In this document: one piece after another, positions 41,838 through 49,325 of the stretch
Position numbering within the stretch: position 1 is the first letter of the stretch
Layout of the letters: every line of letters begins with the position of its first letter
DNA from: Lachnospiraceae bacterium YSB2008
GTDB lineage: Bacteria > Bacillota > Clostridia > Lachnospirales > Lachnospiraceae
DNA length: 64,000 nt
Direction of reading: 5' to 3'
Assembly: GCA_000687655.1 (NCBI GenBank)
Contig: JHWR01000005.1
Coordinates: 1-64,000 of the forward strand
Translations under genes and position numbers: made by a program
The notes under the pieces: generated by a model
The model's input: only the letters and a program-made list of their open reading frames with translations
Told to the model about the DNA's origin: nothing
Database searches by the model: none

Positions 41838-43586
41838 TTACTCTCTTGGCTGATTTCCGTCAGTTGGAGGTCCTCCGAGACCTACTGCCTGAACTACCAT
41901 AGGTGATATTATAACTGCAAGCACGTAGCTGACAACTATAGATATCGGAAGTGTCTTAAGGTAGCTTCCAAGCCACATTATCATAAGTGGTGGTCTTGCA
42001 TCAACAGGCATGTGTGCGTGTGCCTGAGCAACTCCGATGAAGCTGCATACAGCACCAACTATCACTGCATTGATAACTGCAAATGGAATGCTGTTCAGAA
42101 GTGTGAACTTGAACGATGGCGGGAATGCTCCGGCCTTTGCTGCAAGTCCTCTTCCCATCTTACCCATTGGAATGATGAATACCAGAACTATTCCGACAAC
42201 TATGGATTCAAGTGCACTTGTGATGAACTGAATCGCTGCCGGTGGAAGCTGTGCATTCGGATTCTGAGCCTGGGTGTGGCGAGCAATAGCTGCGAAAAGT
42301 ATACCCATTACAGCTGATATTATTATCGCCATGATGATACTTACCAATGTTTCCTTTTTCTTCATATCTTTCACCTTTCTAACTACTTCCCCCTGATCGT
42401 AGTTTAGTAATATATGTAAGTCGCTTACAGGAAAGGCAGAGCATGCGTGTATGAAATCATACTTTACATCTGCACCCTTTCTGTGCTCAGCGGCTTTAGG
42501 AGCAAAATACTTCCCTGACTTTACTCTCATTCGGCAGAATCCGCATTCTCCGCTTCGGCATCTGCTTTCTGCTTTGATTCCTGCCCTCTCACATGCAACA
42601 AGTATACTCTCATTGCTCTTTGCATCTATGACTCTTCTTCCTTCCGGAAGATCGACTGTCAGCTTAAAGGTCTTTCCGACTGCGTCCTTTGGGAAATCAG
42701 GATCATTTTCAACATCCCTGATTTCTCCTGCAGCCTCGAATCTGACTCTCCTCTTCGGAAGTCCAAGCTTCTCAGCTTCTTTTGCCGCAAATTCGTACAT
42801 TACCTTAGGACCGCATACGAAGAGACTGTAATCTCCGGCAACATGCTTCTTTATAAGCTCAGCTGTGAGGAATCCTTTTTCATATCCGTACTTTTCTTCA
42901 TCAGAGAGAACATATACTACCTCGAACTTATCTGTCGCCTCGGCAATACTGTCAAGTTCATCCTTGAAGAGTATCTCATCTTCCTTCCGGCAGCCATAGA
43001 GAAGTATAAGTTTAAAATCTTCCCTTCCGTCTCTTATTGCCTGAGCCATGGAGAAGAGAGGCGTGATTCCGCTTCCTCCTGCAAGCCCCACAACTGTTCC
43101 TGCATCCCTGAGAGGTTCATAATAGAAGCTTCCCTCCGGAGCTGATACCTCTGCCTTTGTACCTTCCTTCCAGTTTTCCAGAATGTAATCTGAAACAAAG
43201 CCATCCTTAACCTTCTTGATGGTTATGGTATAGAATTCATCGTCCGGTGCAGATGATATGGCATATGGTCTTGTAAGTGTACTGCCATTTATATCAAGTG
43301 ATACACTTACGTACTGGCCTGCCCTGAAAGGAGCCAGCCTTACGGTTCCTTTATCATTATCTGCCGCCAGTCTGAAGGTCTTTGCACTTCCCTGATCTAT
43401 AACTTCCTTTACCACTACATACTGAGTAGCAGGATGAAGCGTTCTGACCGTTATATTTGTATCATAATCATACTTAGGAATGTTATCCTTCGCTGCATTT
43501 ATGATATCATTTCTTTTCTTGAGTCTTTCATCTATTTTATCAATGGAGACATCGTTGAGAGCCTCCTGAACAGCTTCTATGTTCAC
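41838..43586 (-). CDS. Fusion of FNR-type flavoreductase, 2Fe-2S ferredoxin and a four-helix membrane domain
   Basis: A 582-residue electron-transfer protein. FAD domain (about 45-155) has RPYAISSAP at 106-114; the NAD(P) domain has GGSGITP at 170-176 and CGPKVMY at 258-264; a plant-type 2Fe-2S domain (about 305-395) has Cys343, Cys348, Cys351 and Cys382. Residues 412-582 contain about four transmembrane helices resembling DUF2798-type membrane domains. The start is GTG at 43586, overlapping the partner flavoprotein stop by 4 bp with GGGAGG 9 nt upstream, so the two are coupled. It likely passes electrons from NAD(P)H to that partner at the membrane. Confidence 0.88.
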   Translation of the reverse strand: MNIEAVQEALNDVSIDKIDERLKKRNDIINAAKDNIPKYDYDTNITVRTLHPATQYVVVKEVIDQGSAKTFRLAADNDKGTVRLAPFRAGQYVSVSLDINGSTLTRPYAISSAPDDEFYTITIKKVKDGFVSDYILENWKEGTKAEVSAPEGSFYYEPLRDAGTVVGLAGGSGITPLFSMAQAIRDGREDFKLILLYGCRKEDEILFKDELDSIAEATDKFEVVYVLSDEEKYGYEKGFLTAELIKKHVAGDYSLFVCGPKVMYEFAAKEAEKLGLPKRRVRFEAAGEIRDVENDPDFPKDAVGKTFKLTVDLPEGRRVIDAKSNESILVACERAGIKAESRCRSGECGFCRMRVKSGKYFAPKAAEHRKGADVKYDFIHACSAFPVSDLHILLNYDQGEVVRKVKDMKKKETLVSIIMAIIISAVMGILFAAIARHTQAQNPNAQLPPAAIQFITSALESIVVGIVLVFIIPMGKMGRGLAAKAGAFPPSFKFTLLNSIPFAVINAVIVGAVCSFIGVAQAHAHMPVDARPPLMIMWLGSYLKTLPISIVVSYVLAVIISPMVVQAVGLGGPPTDGNQPRE

Positions 43587-45175
43587 TGTTTGCCACCTCC
43601 CATCACGTAGCCCATAACCTGTTTTCCGATTATGTCGCCGTCATTATATGTTGGGAGGAATCCGCTGAGTCGGTTTCCGTGAGCCCCCGCAAAGAAGAGT
43701 CCCGGAACTGTCATCTCCTTAACACCTGCCAGGCTTCTTGTACTCATACCATCCCAGTCGCTGGCAAGATATCCATATACACAGCCCTGCGGGGTTCCCA
43801 TATATCTTGCAAATGTAACGGGAGTTGCAACTTCAATCTCTTCGATATGAGATCTGAGGTCTATACCCATGACTTCTTCATAACGTGATATGAATTTATC
43901 TGCTATCATGGTCTTATATTTTGGATAGTCTTCAGGAGCTACCGTTCCCCATGCCTCCGAGAGGTAAGAGGAAACTATCGAGAACAGTGTCGTTCCCTCA
44001 GGTGAAGCATCCGGATTAACTATATTCGTACAGGTACATGTGAGACCGTCTGCTGCTCCCTCCGGAATAACAGGCATCTCTTTGCACTTATTGAAAAGCT
44101 CGACCGTATCCACTGTAGAATTCAGGAATACATTGTAATCCTTGATTCCGAGTTCCTCAGGAGATGCATCAAGTCCGAGATATACTGATATTGCTCTGAA
44201 ACCAAACTCTCTTGCATTTGCTTTCTTAAGTTCAAATGGAGGGATAAGCTTCTTGTTATCAAGCAGCTTGCCATAAACAATATCCGGAAATACATTTGCT
44301 ACAACTGCACAGGTTTCGACTGTCCTTCCGTCTGCAGTTGTAACAGTTGATACCGCCCCGTCCTCGGTTCCTATAGCTGTAACCTCCGTATTGAACCAGA
44401 AATCACAGCCATATTCCCTTGCCTTTTTCTCTATCGCTGCTTCTATCTCATGTGAACGGAACTCAGGCATGTATGCCCCGCCAAGGAAATAGCTGCAGGT
44501 CATGAGTATGTAACGGCCGGCATCTATAGTCTCTATATCTACGCCCTGATATGGCCAATATGCACTTATAATATCTATGATTTTTTGAGGCATTCCTATC
44601 TGACGGAAGAATTCGCCTGCAGTAAGAGACATGATCTTGATGAATTCAGGATGAGATTTCTTAAGCTCTTCAACTTCGAACTTACCTCTCATGTTTCCTA
44701 TATCATCCATGCCCTTAAGTACGATGTCATTGCAGTCAAAATAAATCTCGCATGACTTTCTGCAGCCCGGGCATACTGATTCTGCAAAATTGATAAATTC
44801 CTCTCTTCCGTGAGGAACTGTGACATCCAGCTTAACATCCTTTCCTTCAGCCACAACGTATCTGAATGCATCATGAATAGGTAGAAATTTGAGCTCTATT
44901 CCAAGCTCATCAAAGAGATGGCCGAGCATACCTCTTATATCGCCCTGACCGAAATCCGGGATTTCGTGCAGTGTCGCTTCAAATTCGAAACGTCCTCTTA
45001 CAAAGCTCTGGGCAGCTCCGCCTTCAAGATTATGTTTTTCGATACACAGCACTTTAAGACCCATCTTGGATGCACGGCATGCGGCCATAAGACCGGAATT
45101 ACCTGCTCCTATAACGACGAAGTCATATCTGCTGTATCTTTCAGACTTTTCTGACACCTTCTCCTGTACCCCCAT
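43583..45175 (-). CDS. FAD-dependent oxidoreductase of the CrtI / retinol-saturase type
   Basis: A 530-residue flavoprotein. The dinucleotide-binding GAGNSG is at about 23-28, followed by VLCIEKHNLEGGAAQSF as in phytoene desaturase relatives, and the family C-terminus GLFFAGAHGNRLSGFLPTYNDGDIIGKQ. A CPGCRKSC segment in the middle could bind a metal. There is no carotenoid pathway in the window, so the substrate is unknown; relatives include RetSat-like saturases acting on isoprenoid or fatty-acid double bonds. First gene of a three-gene operon from a near-consensus promoter, translationally coupled to the FNR-ferredoxin fusion. Confidence 0.82.
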   Translation of the reverse strand: MGVQEKVSEKSERYSRYDFVVIGAGNSGLMAACRASKMGLKVLCIEKHNLEGGAAQSFVRGRFEFEATLHEIPDFGQGDIRGMLGHLFDELGIELKFLPIHDAFRYVVAEGKDVKLDVTVPHGREEFINFAESVCPGCRKSCEIYFDCNDIVLKGMDDIGNMRGKFEVEELKKSHPEFIKIMSLTAGEFFRQIGMPQKIIDIISAYWPYQGVDIETIDAGRYILMTCSYFLGGAYMPEFRSHEIEAAIEKKAREYGCDFWFNTEVTAIGTEDGAVSTVTTADGRTVETCAVVANVFPDIVYGKLLDNKKLIPPFELKKANAREFGFRAISVYLGLDASPEELGIKDYNVFLNSTVDTVELFNKCKEMPVIPEGAADGLTCTCTNIVNPDASPEGTTLFSIVSSYLSEAWGTVAPEDYPKYKTMIADKFISRYEEVMGIDLRSHIEEIEVATPVTFARYMGTPQGCVYGYLASDWDGMSTRSLAGVKEMTVPGLFFAGAHGNRLSGFLPTYNDGDIIGKQVMGYVMGGGKQ

Positions 45176-45213
45176 TTTTGATTCCGTGCGGTCCCCAATT
45201 CCACACAGATTAC

Positions 45214-45242
45214 ATTTTAATAATAAATGAATATTTTTTCAA
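45214..45242 (-). promoter_or_regulatory. Sigma-A promoter of the flavoprotein operon
   Basis: Minus-strand -35 TTGAAA (45237-45242), exact 17-bp spacer and -10 TAAAAT (45214-45219), with a leader of about 35 nt. It lies in the gap after the YunG-like gene, so this operon can be expressed independently of the signalling cassette. Confidence 0.8.
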
Positions 45243-45246
45243 CAAT

Positions 45247-45684
45247 CTATTCTGCAGTGTATTTCCGTAGTTCTTCCTTAAGGTACTCATAGCGGAGTCT
45301 CTTCTCTTCCTTCGCGAAATGCACCTCTCTTGTCTGCTCCGGGTTGTTCTCATACACGAGCTTTTCATCCCCGAACTGCTCGCTGGTGAGGTCAAACTTA
45401 ACCCCATCAACAACATTGTAGCAGTGGTAATTTCCGCCCGGGCGAAGAATTCCGTAGACCTCTCCTCCAAATATATCCTGCACGAGGAATGCTGTTATGG
45501 AGCATTGTCCGAGAGTCATGTTTTCCGGAGTCCATTCATTTCTCAATCTTGGTGCACAAGTATATTCACACCATATATGAGACAAGGCATCATAGAGCTG
45601 CAAAGGTGTTTCTATGCCCTTATATATATCATTCTCTGCCTTAGCTTTTCCGGCTGTCTCCCAGCCGTAGAATCTGTAGCTCAT
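45247..45684 (-). CDS. YunG-like protein of unknown function
   Basis: A 145-residue soluble protein. The central part, TLGQCSITAFLVQDIFGGEV, and NYHCYNVVDGVKFDLTSEQF resemble the YunG family, where a Cys and a His in a papain-like arrangement (Cys of GQCS, His of NYHCYN, Asp of KFDLT) suggest a cysteine-protease/transglutaminase-like fold; this is inference from motif order. GGGAG lies 6 nt before the ATG at 45684. It follows the GAF-GGDEF gene by 31 bp. Confidence 0.65.
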   Translation of the reverse strand: MSYRFYGWETAGKAKAENDIYKGIETPLQLYDALSHIWCEYTCAPRLRNEWTPENMTLGQCSITAFLVQDIFGGEVYGILRPGGNYHCYNVVDGVKFDLTSEQFGDEKLVYENNPEQTREVHFAKEEKRLRYEYLKEELRKYTAE

Positions 45685-45715
45685 TTCATTCTCCCGGACA
45701 TTAATAATCATAAAT

Positions 45716-46717
45716 CTATTCGAATACAACTTTGTTTCTTCCGGTCTCCTTAGCTGTATAAAGGAAACCGTCGGCAATGCTTATATTCTCTTCTATAGTC
45801 TTTGCAGGATCAAACTGTCTGCATCCGAAACTCATGGTAACACTTATATCATTTCCGTCAGCATTTATGGTAGAACCCATGATAGTCTTACGAATCTCCT
45901 CAGCCTTCTCAACGCACTCCTCGAGAGTTGTATCCTCCATGAGCATGATGAACTCCTCACCACCCCATCTGTAGCATGCGTCAGAATCCGTACATGCATT
46001 TTCTATAAGAGAAGCTGTAAATGAAAGGACATCGTCACCTGCATTGTGACCGTAGGTATCATTTACTCTCTTGAACTTATCTATATCACTGATGAACATA
46101 CTGAGCGGCTTGCCTGCTTCGAGCACCTTGCCGAATCTTCTTGAGAAGTCGCTGTAGAATCCCATTCTGTTCTTAAGCTTTGTAAGCTTATCGTGGTGTG
46201 ATTCCTCAAGGAAGCTCTCACTCTCAAGTGCTATACCGCATATAAGAGCTGCAAGAGAAAGCTTTCTTACATCCTCTACTTCATCAAAGCCTGAACCATC
46301 AAGCTTGTTGATGATCTGAAATGCACCGATGAATTCTCCGTTGATATCAGCAACCGGCATAACGAGTATGGACTTCGTTACATAGCCTGTCTTCTTATCT
46401 ACGGAAGAATTGAAATTAGGATCATTATATGGATCATTTGTTACGACAACTCTCTTCTCCTTGATAGCCTTTCCTACAAGTCCTGTATCATCAGGAATAA
46501 CTATCTTGTCTATACCTGTAGCTGATGTAGTCCACAGTTCATGTCTGTGCTTATCCCACTTCCAGAAGCTTGCTCTGTCTGAGCCTGTCATCATACGTCC
46601 GAGTTCTGTAACATTCAGAAAGAGTGTTGCATGATCGCTCGGCTTGGCAGCGCACATTTCACGATAAAGCTTGTCACCTATCTCATACATGCTGTCGAGT
46701 AAATTTTTATTCTCCAT
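45716..46717 (-). CDS. GAF-GGDEF diguanylate cyclase
   Basis: A 333-residue cytosolic protein. The GAF domain (about 30-165) has SFWKWD and the PVADINGEFIGAFQIINK strand. The cyclase domain has DIDKFKRVNDTYGHNAGDDV and the active-site GGEEF at 252-256, so synthesis of cyclic-di-GMP is likely. The RxxD inhibitory site normally five residues before GGEEF is absent (DSDACYRW there), which suggests no product inhibition by that route. GGGGG lies just before the ATG. It follows the metallo-hydrolase by 41 bp and may be cotranscribed with the adenylate cyclase cassette. Confidence 0.92.
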   Translation of the reverse strand: MENKNLLDSMYEIGDKLYREMCAAKPSDHATLFLNVTELGRMMTGSDRASFWKWDKHRHELWTTSATGIDKIVIPDDTGLVGKAIKEKRVVVTNDPYNDPNFNSSVDKKTGYVTKSILVMPVADINGEFIGAFQIINKLDGSGFDEVEDVRKLSLAALICGIALESESFLEESHHDKLTKLKNRMGFYSDFSRRFGKVLEAGKPLSMFISDIDKFKRVNDTYGHNAGDDVLSFTASLIENACTDSDACYRWGGEEFIMLMEDTTLEECVEKAEEIRKTIMGSTINADGNDISVTMSFGCRQFDPAKTIEENISIADGFLYTAKETGRNKVVFE

Positions 46718-46758
46718 ATTAACCCCCTATAATATATATATCTTTTTTATGTTTATAT

Positions 46759-47511
46759 TTACGCAAGCGGAGCCAGCTCGTATCCTGCCGCCTCTGCCAT
46801 TTTCCCTATTTCATCCTCGAGATCAAGATGCATGAGTGTAACATGCACATCATTTTCCCTGAACCAGTCCCTCATCTCGTAAAGGTCCTTCTGGTAGATA
46901 TGAACCGGAGATCTGAAGCCGGAGCACTCAGTATAGAGATAAGTGCCTGGTGTGATATAACTCTTAAATGTATCGAGAGTCGAAGTATCACCCGTATAGA
47001 TTATCTTCTTATCCCAGAGTGCGAGCTCATATCCGAAGCATCTGCCCCTGAGCTCATCTGCATGAACCGTCGGGATTGACTTAATGAGCCAGTCAAAACG
47101 CACTTCGTAGGTTACGCGAACCTTATAGACTCCATTTTCTTCCACACATCCTTCTATATTCAGAACCTTTCTCAGGTCGTTCTGAAGAGTTCTTGACGGC
47201 GTTACCACAAGAACCGGAACTCCCCATTTATAATGTGAAAGGTGAATCAGCATGGAGATTCCGCTTATATGATCACTGTGAGTGTGGGTCACAAGTATGA
47301 CTATCCTCTTTGGAACCCATTCCTCTGTCAGAGTTCCTGCATAATCAGGATCATCCTTCAGCGCATCATATATCCCCTCAATCTCCATATTCTTCAGTTT
47401 TACAAAAGTTGTAATGGAGCAGTCGATCAGAACAAGATCCCTGCCGCTTATGAAGAAAGCTGCATTATGCTCGTCCGAGAACCCCGAACCTCTTCCAAAG
47501 AACTTAAGCAA
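46759..47511 (-). CDS. Metallo-beta-lactamase-fold protein next to a nucleotide cyclase
   Basis: A 250-residue metallo-hydrolase. The zinc motif THTHSDHISGI, later TVHADELRG, the aspartate in YTGDTSTL and the histidine in LMHLD give an RNase Z/class II phosphodiesterase-like ligand set. It is encoded 11 bp after the adenylate cyclase, starting with TTG at 47511 and AGGAG 8 nt upstream. Because class II cyclic-nucleotide phosphodiesterases share this fold, removal of the cyclase product is a reasonable hypothesis from context, not a demonstrated role. Confidence 0.72.
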   Translation of the reverse strand: MLKFFGRGSGFSDEHNAAFFISGRDLVLIDCSITTFVKLKNMEIEGIYDALKDDPDYAGTLTEEWVPKRIVILVTHTHSDHISGISMLIHLSHYKWGVPVLVVTPSRTLQNDLRKVLNIEGCVEENGVYKVRVTYEVRFDWLIKSIPTVHADELRGRCFGYELALWDKKIIYTGDTSTLDTFKSYITPGTYLYTECSGFRSPVHIYQKDLYEMRDWFRENDVHVTLMHLDLEDEIGKMAEAAGYELAPLA

Positions 47512-47522
47512 AATATCATCTC

Positions 47523-49322
47523 CTATTCGCTCTTTTCCTCTCTTCCAAGAACCTTGGTAACTTCATATACGAAGACGCCCTTACTCTTACCCTTGAGAGG
47601 AATCTCCCCAACATCTTTAACTTCTATTCTGTCCTTCAGTCTTTCATAAAGAACATCACTTATAAGCACCTGTCCCTTCTTTGCATTTGCCTCGAGACGG
47701 GCTGCTGTATTTACAGTATCTCCTATGGCCGTGAAGTCCATACGGAAATCACATCCAACGTTTCCGACAACGGCAGGTCCTACATTTACACCTACACCGA
47801 AGCCTACGCTCCTGCCGTATTCCTTCATGAATTTCTCTTCTATGGCTTCGCCGCCTGCAACTATATCCATAGCCGCGCACACAGCCTTGTATTCATAATC
47901 AGGAAGGTCGAAAGGTGAATTGAATACTGCCATGGTAGCATCACCTACGAACTTATCAAGTGTACCGCTGTTGTTGAATATCGAAGCAGTCGTAAGTGCC
48001 AGATATTCATTTAATATTGACACAACCTGCTCAGGTTCAAGCGCCTCGGACATAGTCGTGAAGCCTCTGATATCTACGAAGAGGACAGCTATATCTCTGT
48101 TCTCGCCGCCGAGCTTGATATTGAAGTCACCCTTCTTAGCTATCTCTTCAACGATCTGCGGAGCTACATACTTACGGAAGGCATTCAGAACCTTCTTCCT
48201 CTTCGCCTGCTCTTCCACATAATTGATAGCCAGTGCATAACCAAATGACAGGACTGTAATCAGCGGGAAGTATATAAGATTGAACGAATGGCCATTGTTG
48301 TTAAGTGCCACACAGACTGCAACATATATTCCTATCGAAGCAAGAAGAACGATGACTGACTGCCATACCTTAAGCTTCCTGAACAGGAAATGAAGCAGCA
48401 TTGCTATAACTGCTGTTATAAGTCCTAAAATGTATGGATTTCCATTTACTGAGAAACGTCCCTGCATATAAGCCTGGAGGATATTTGCATGAATCTCAAC
48501 TCCGTACATCTCCTGACCACGTCCGAGTGGAACAGTGAAATCGTCCTGCATACCCGGTGCATATGCGCCTACAAGGATTATGCTGTCGGAAAATGTCCTT
48601 GGATCTATTTCGCCCTTCAGAACATCGATCATGGAAATGAATTCATAATCTCCGGACACGCCTGAATAATTGATATTGCTTCTTCCGAATTTGTCCAACG
48701 GAATATCGCGCGGTTGTGTGTCTGTAAGCTCACAGTATCTGTCATACATAACCTTTGCAAACATATACTGCGTCTCGCCGTTATATTCCTCTGAAGGCAC
48801 TACCTTTCTGACTATTCCGTCATCATCCTGAGCCACATTGCTGTAACCGTATTTCGTAGCTTTCGCAAGGAGCGGATAAGGAACTTCCATATTGGTAACG
48901 GGATAAGCCCAGAGTCCTTTTGCATTCTTCTCAGCTCTCTTTCCGTACATGAGATGGCTGACAACGACTACATTTCCGCTGTCCTCAGCTGATCTGGCAA
49001 AAACCGCATCGTCCTCTCCTGCTTCTCCGGCAAAAATAATATCGAAACCGACCAGAAGAGGCTTTGATTCCTCATCTTCATTCAGTTTATCAAGAAGCTG
49101 AGCATAATAAGAGCGGGACCAGGTCTGAATCGGCCCCAGCTCTTCTAAAGTTTTCTCATCTATACCTATGATCTTGATATCGCTGTCGATACCTCTTGCT
49201 CTCTGGTACATCGCATCTCTTGCAATGTAATCCAGAGAGCTGAAGATATTCGTAACGGTAAGTACAAATACCAGTACTCCCACGATAACAGATTCAAGTA
49301 TTATTCTGAGTTTGTTTTTCAT
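47523..49322 (-). CDS. CHASE2-domain class III adenylate cyclase
   Basis: A 599-residue membrane sensor-cyclase. One N-terminal helix (about 9-29), an extracellular CHASE2 domain (about 30-285: IKIIGIDEKTLEELGP, GFDIIFAGE, GAYAPGMQDDFTVPLG), three further helices (about 292-366) and a class III catalytic domain (about 400-575). Metal aspartates are Asp417 (FVDIRGF) and Asp461 (GDATMAVF). Lys457 and Asp529 are the pair that selects adenine, and Asn538 and Arg542 (VNTAARLEA) stabilise the transition state, so cAMP synthesis is predicted. The gene begins 4 bp after the secreted-protein gene with only a weak AAGG, implying coupling. Confidence 0.92.
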   Translation of the reverse strand: MKNKLRIILESVIVGVLVFVLTVTNIFSSLDYIARDAMYQRARGIDSDIKIIGIDEKTLEELGPIQTWSRSYYAQLLDKLNEDEESKPLLVGFDIIFAGEAGEDDAVFARSAEDSGNVVVVSHLMYGKRAEKNAKGLWAYPVTNMEVPYPLLAKATKYGYSNVAQDDDGIVRKVVPSEEYNGETQYMFAKVMYDRYCELTDTQPRDIPLDKFGRSNINYSGVSGDYEFISMIDVLKGEIDPRTFSDSIILVGAYAPGMQDDFTVPLGRGQEMYGVEIHANILQAYMQGRFSVNGNPYILGLITAVIAMLLHFLFRKLKVWQSVIVLLASIGIYVAVCVALNNNGHSFNLIYFPLITVLSFGYALAINYVEEQAKRKKVLNAFRKYVAPQIVEEIAKKGDFNIKLGGENRDIAVLFVDIRGFTTMSEALEPEQVVSILNEYLALTTASIFNNSGTLDKFVGDATMAVFNSPFDLPDYEYKAVCAAMDIVAGGEAIEEKFMKEYGRSVGFGVGVNVGPAVVGNVGCDFRMDFTAIGDTVNTAARLEANAKKGQVLISDVLYERLKDRIEVKDVGEIPLKGKSKGVFVYEVTKVLGREEKSE

Positions 49323-49325
49323 AGT

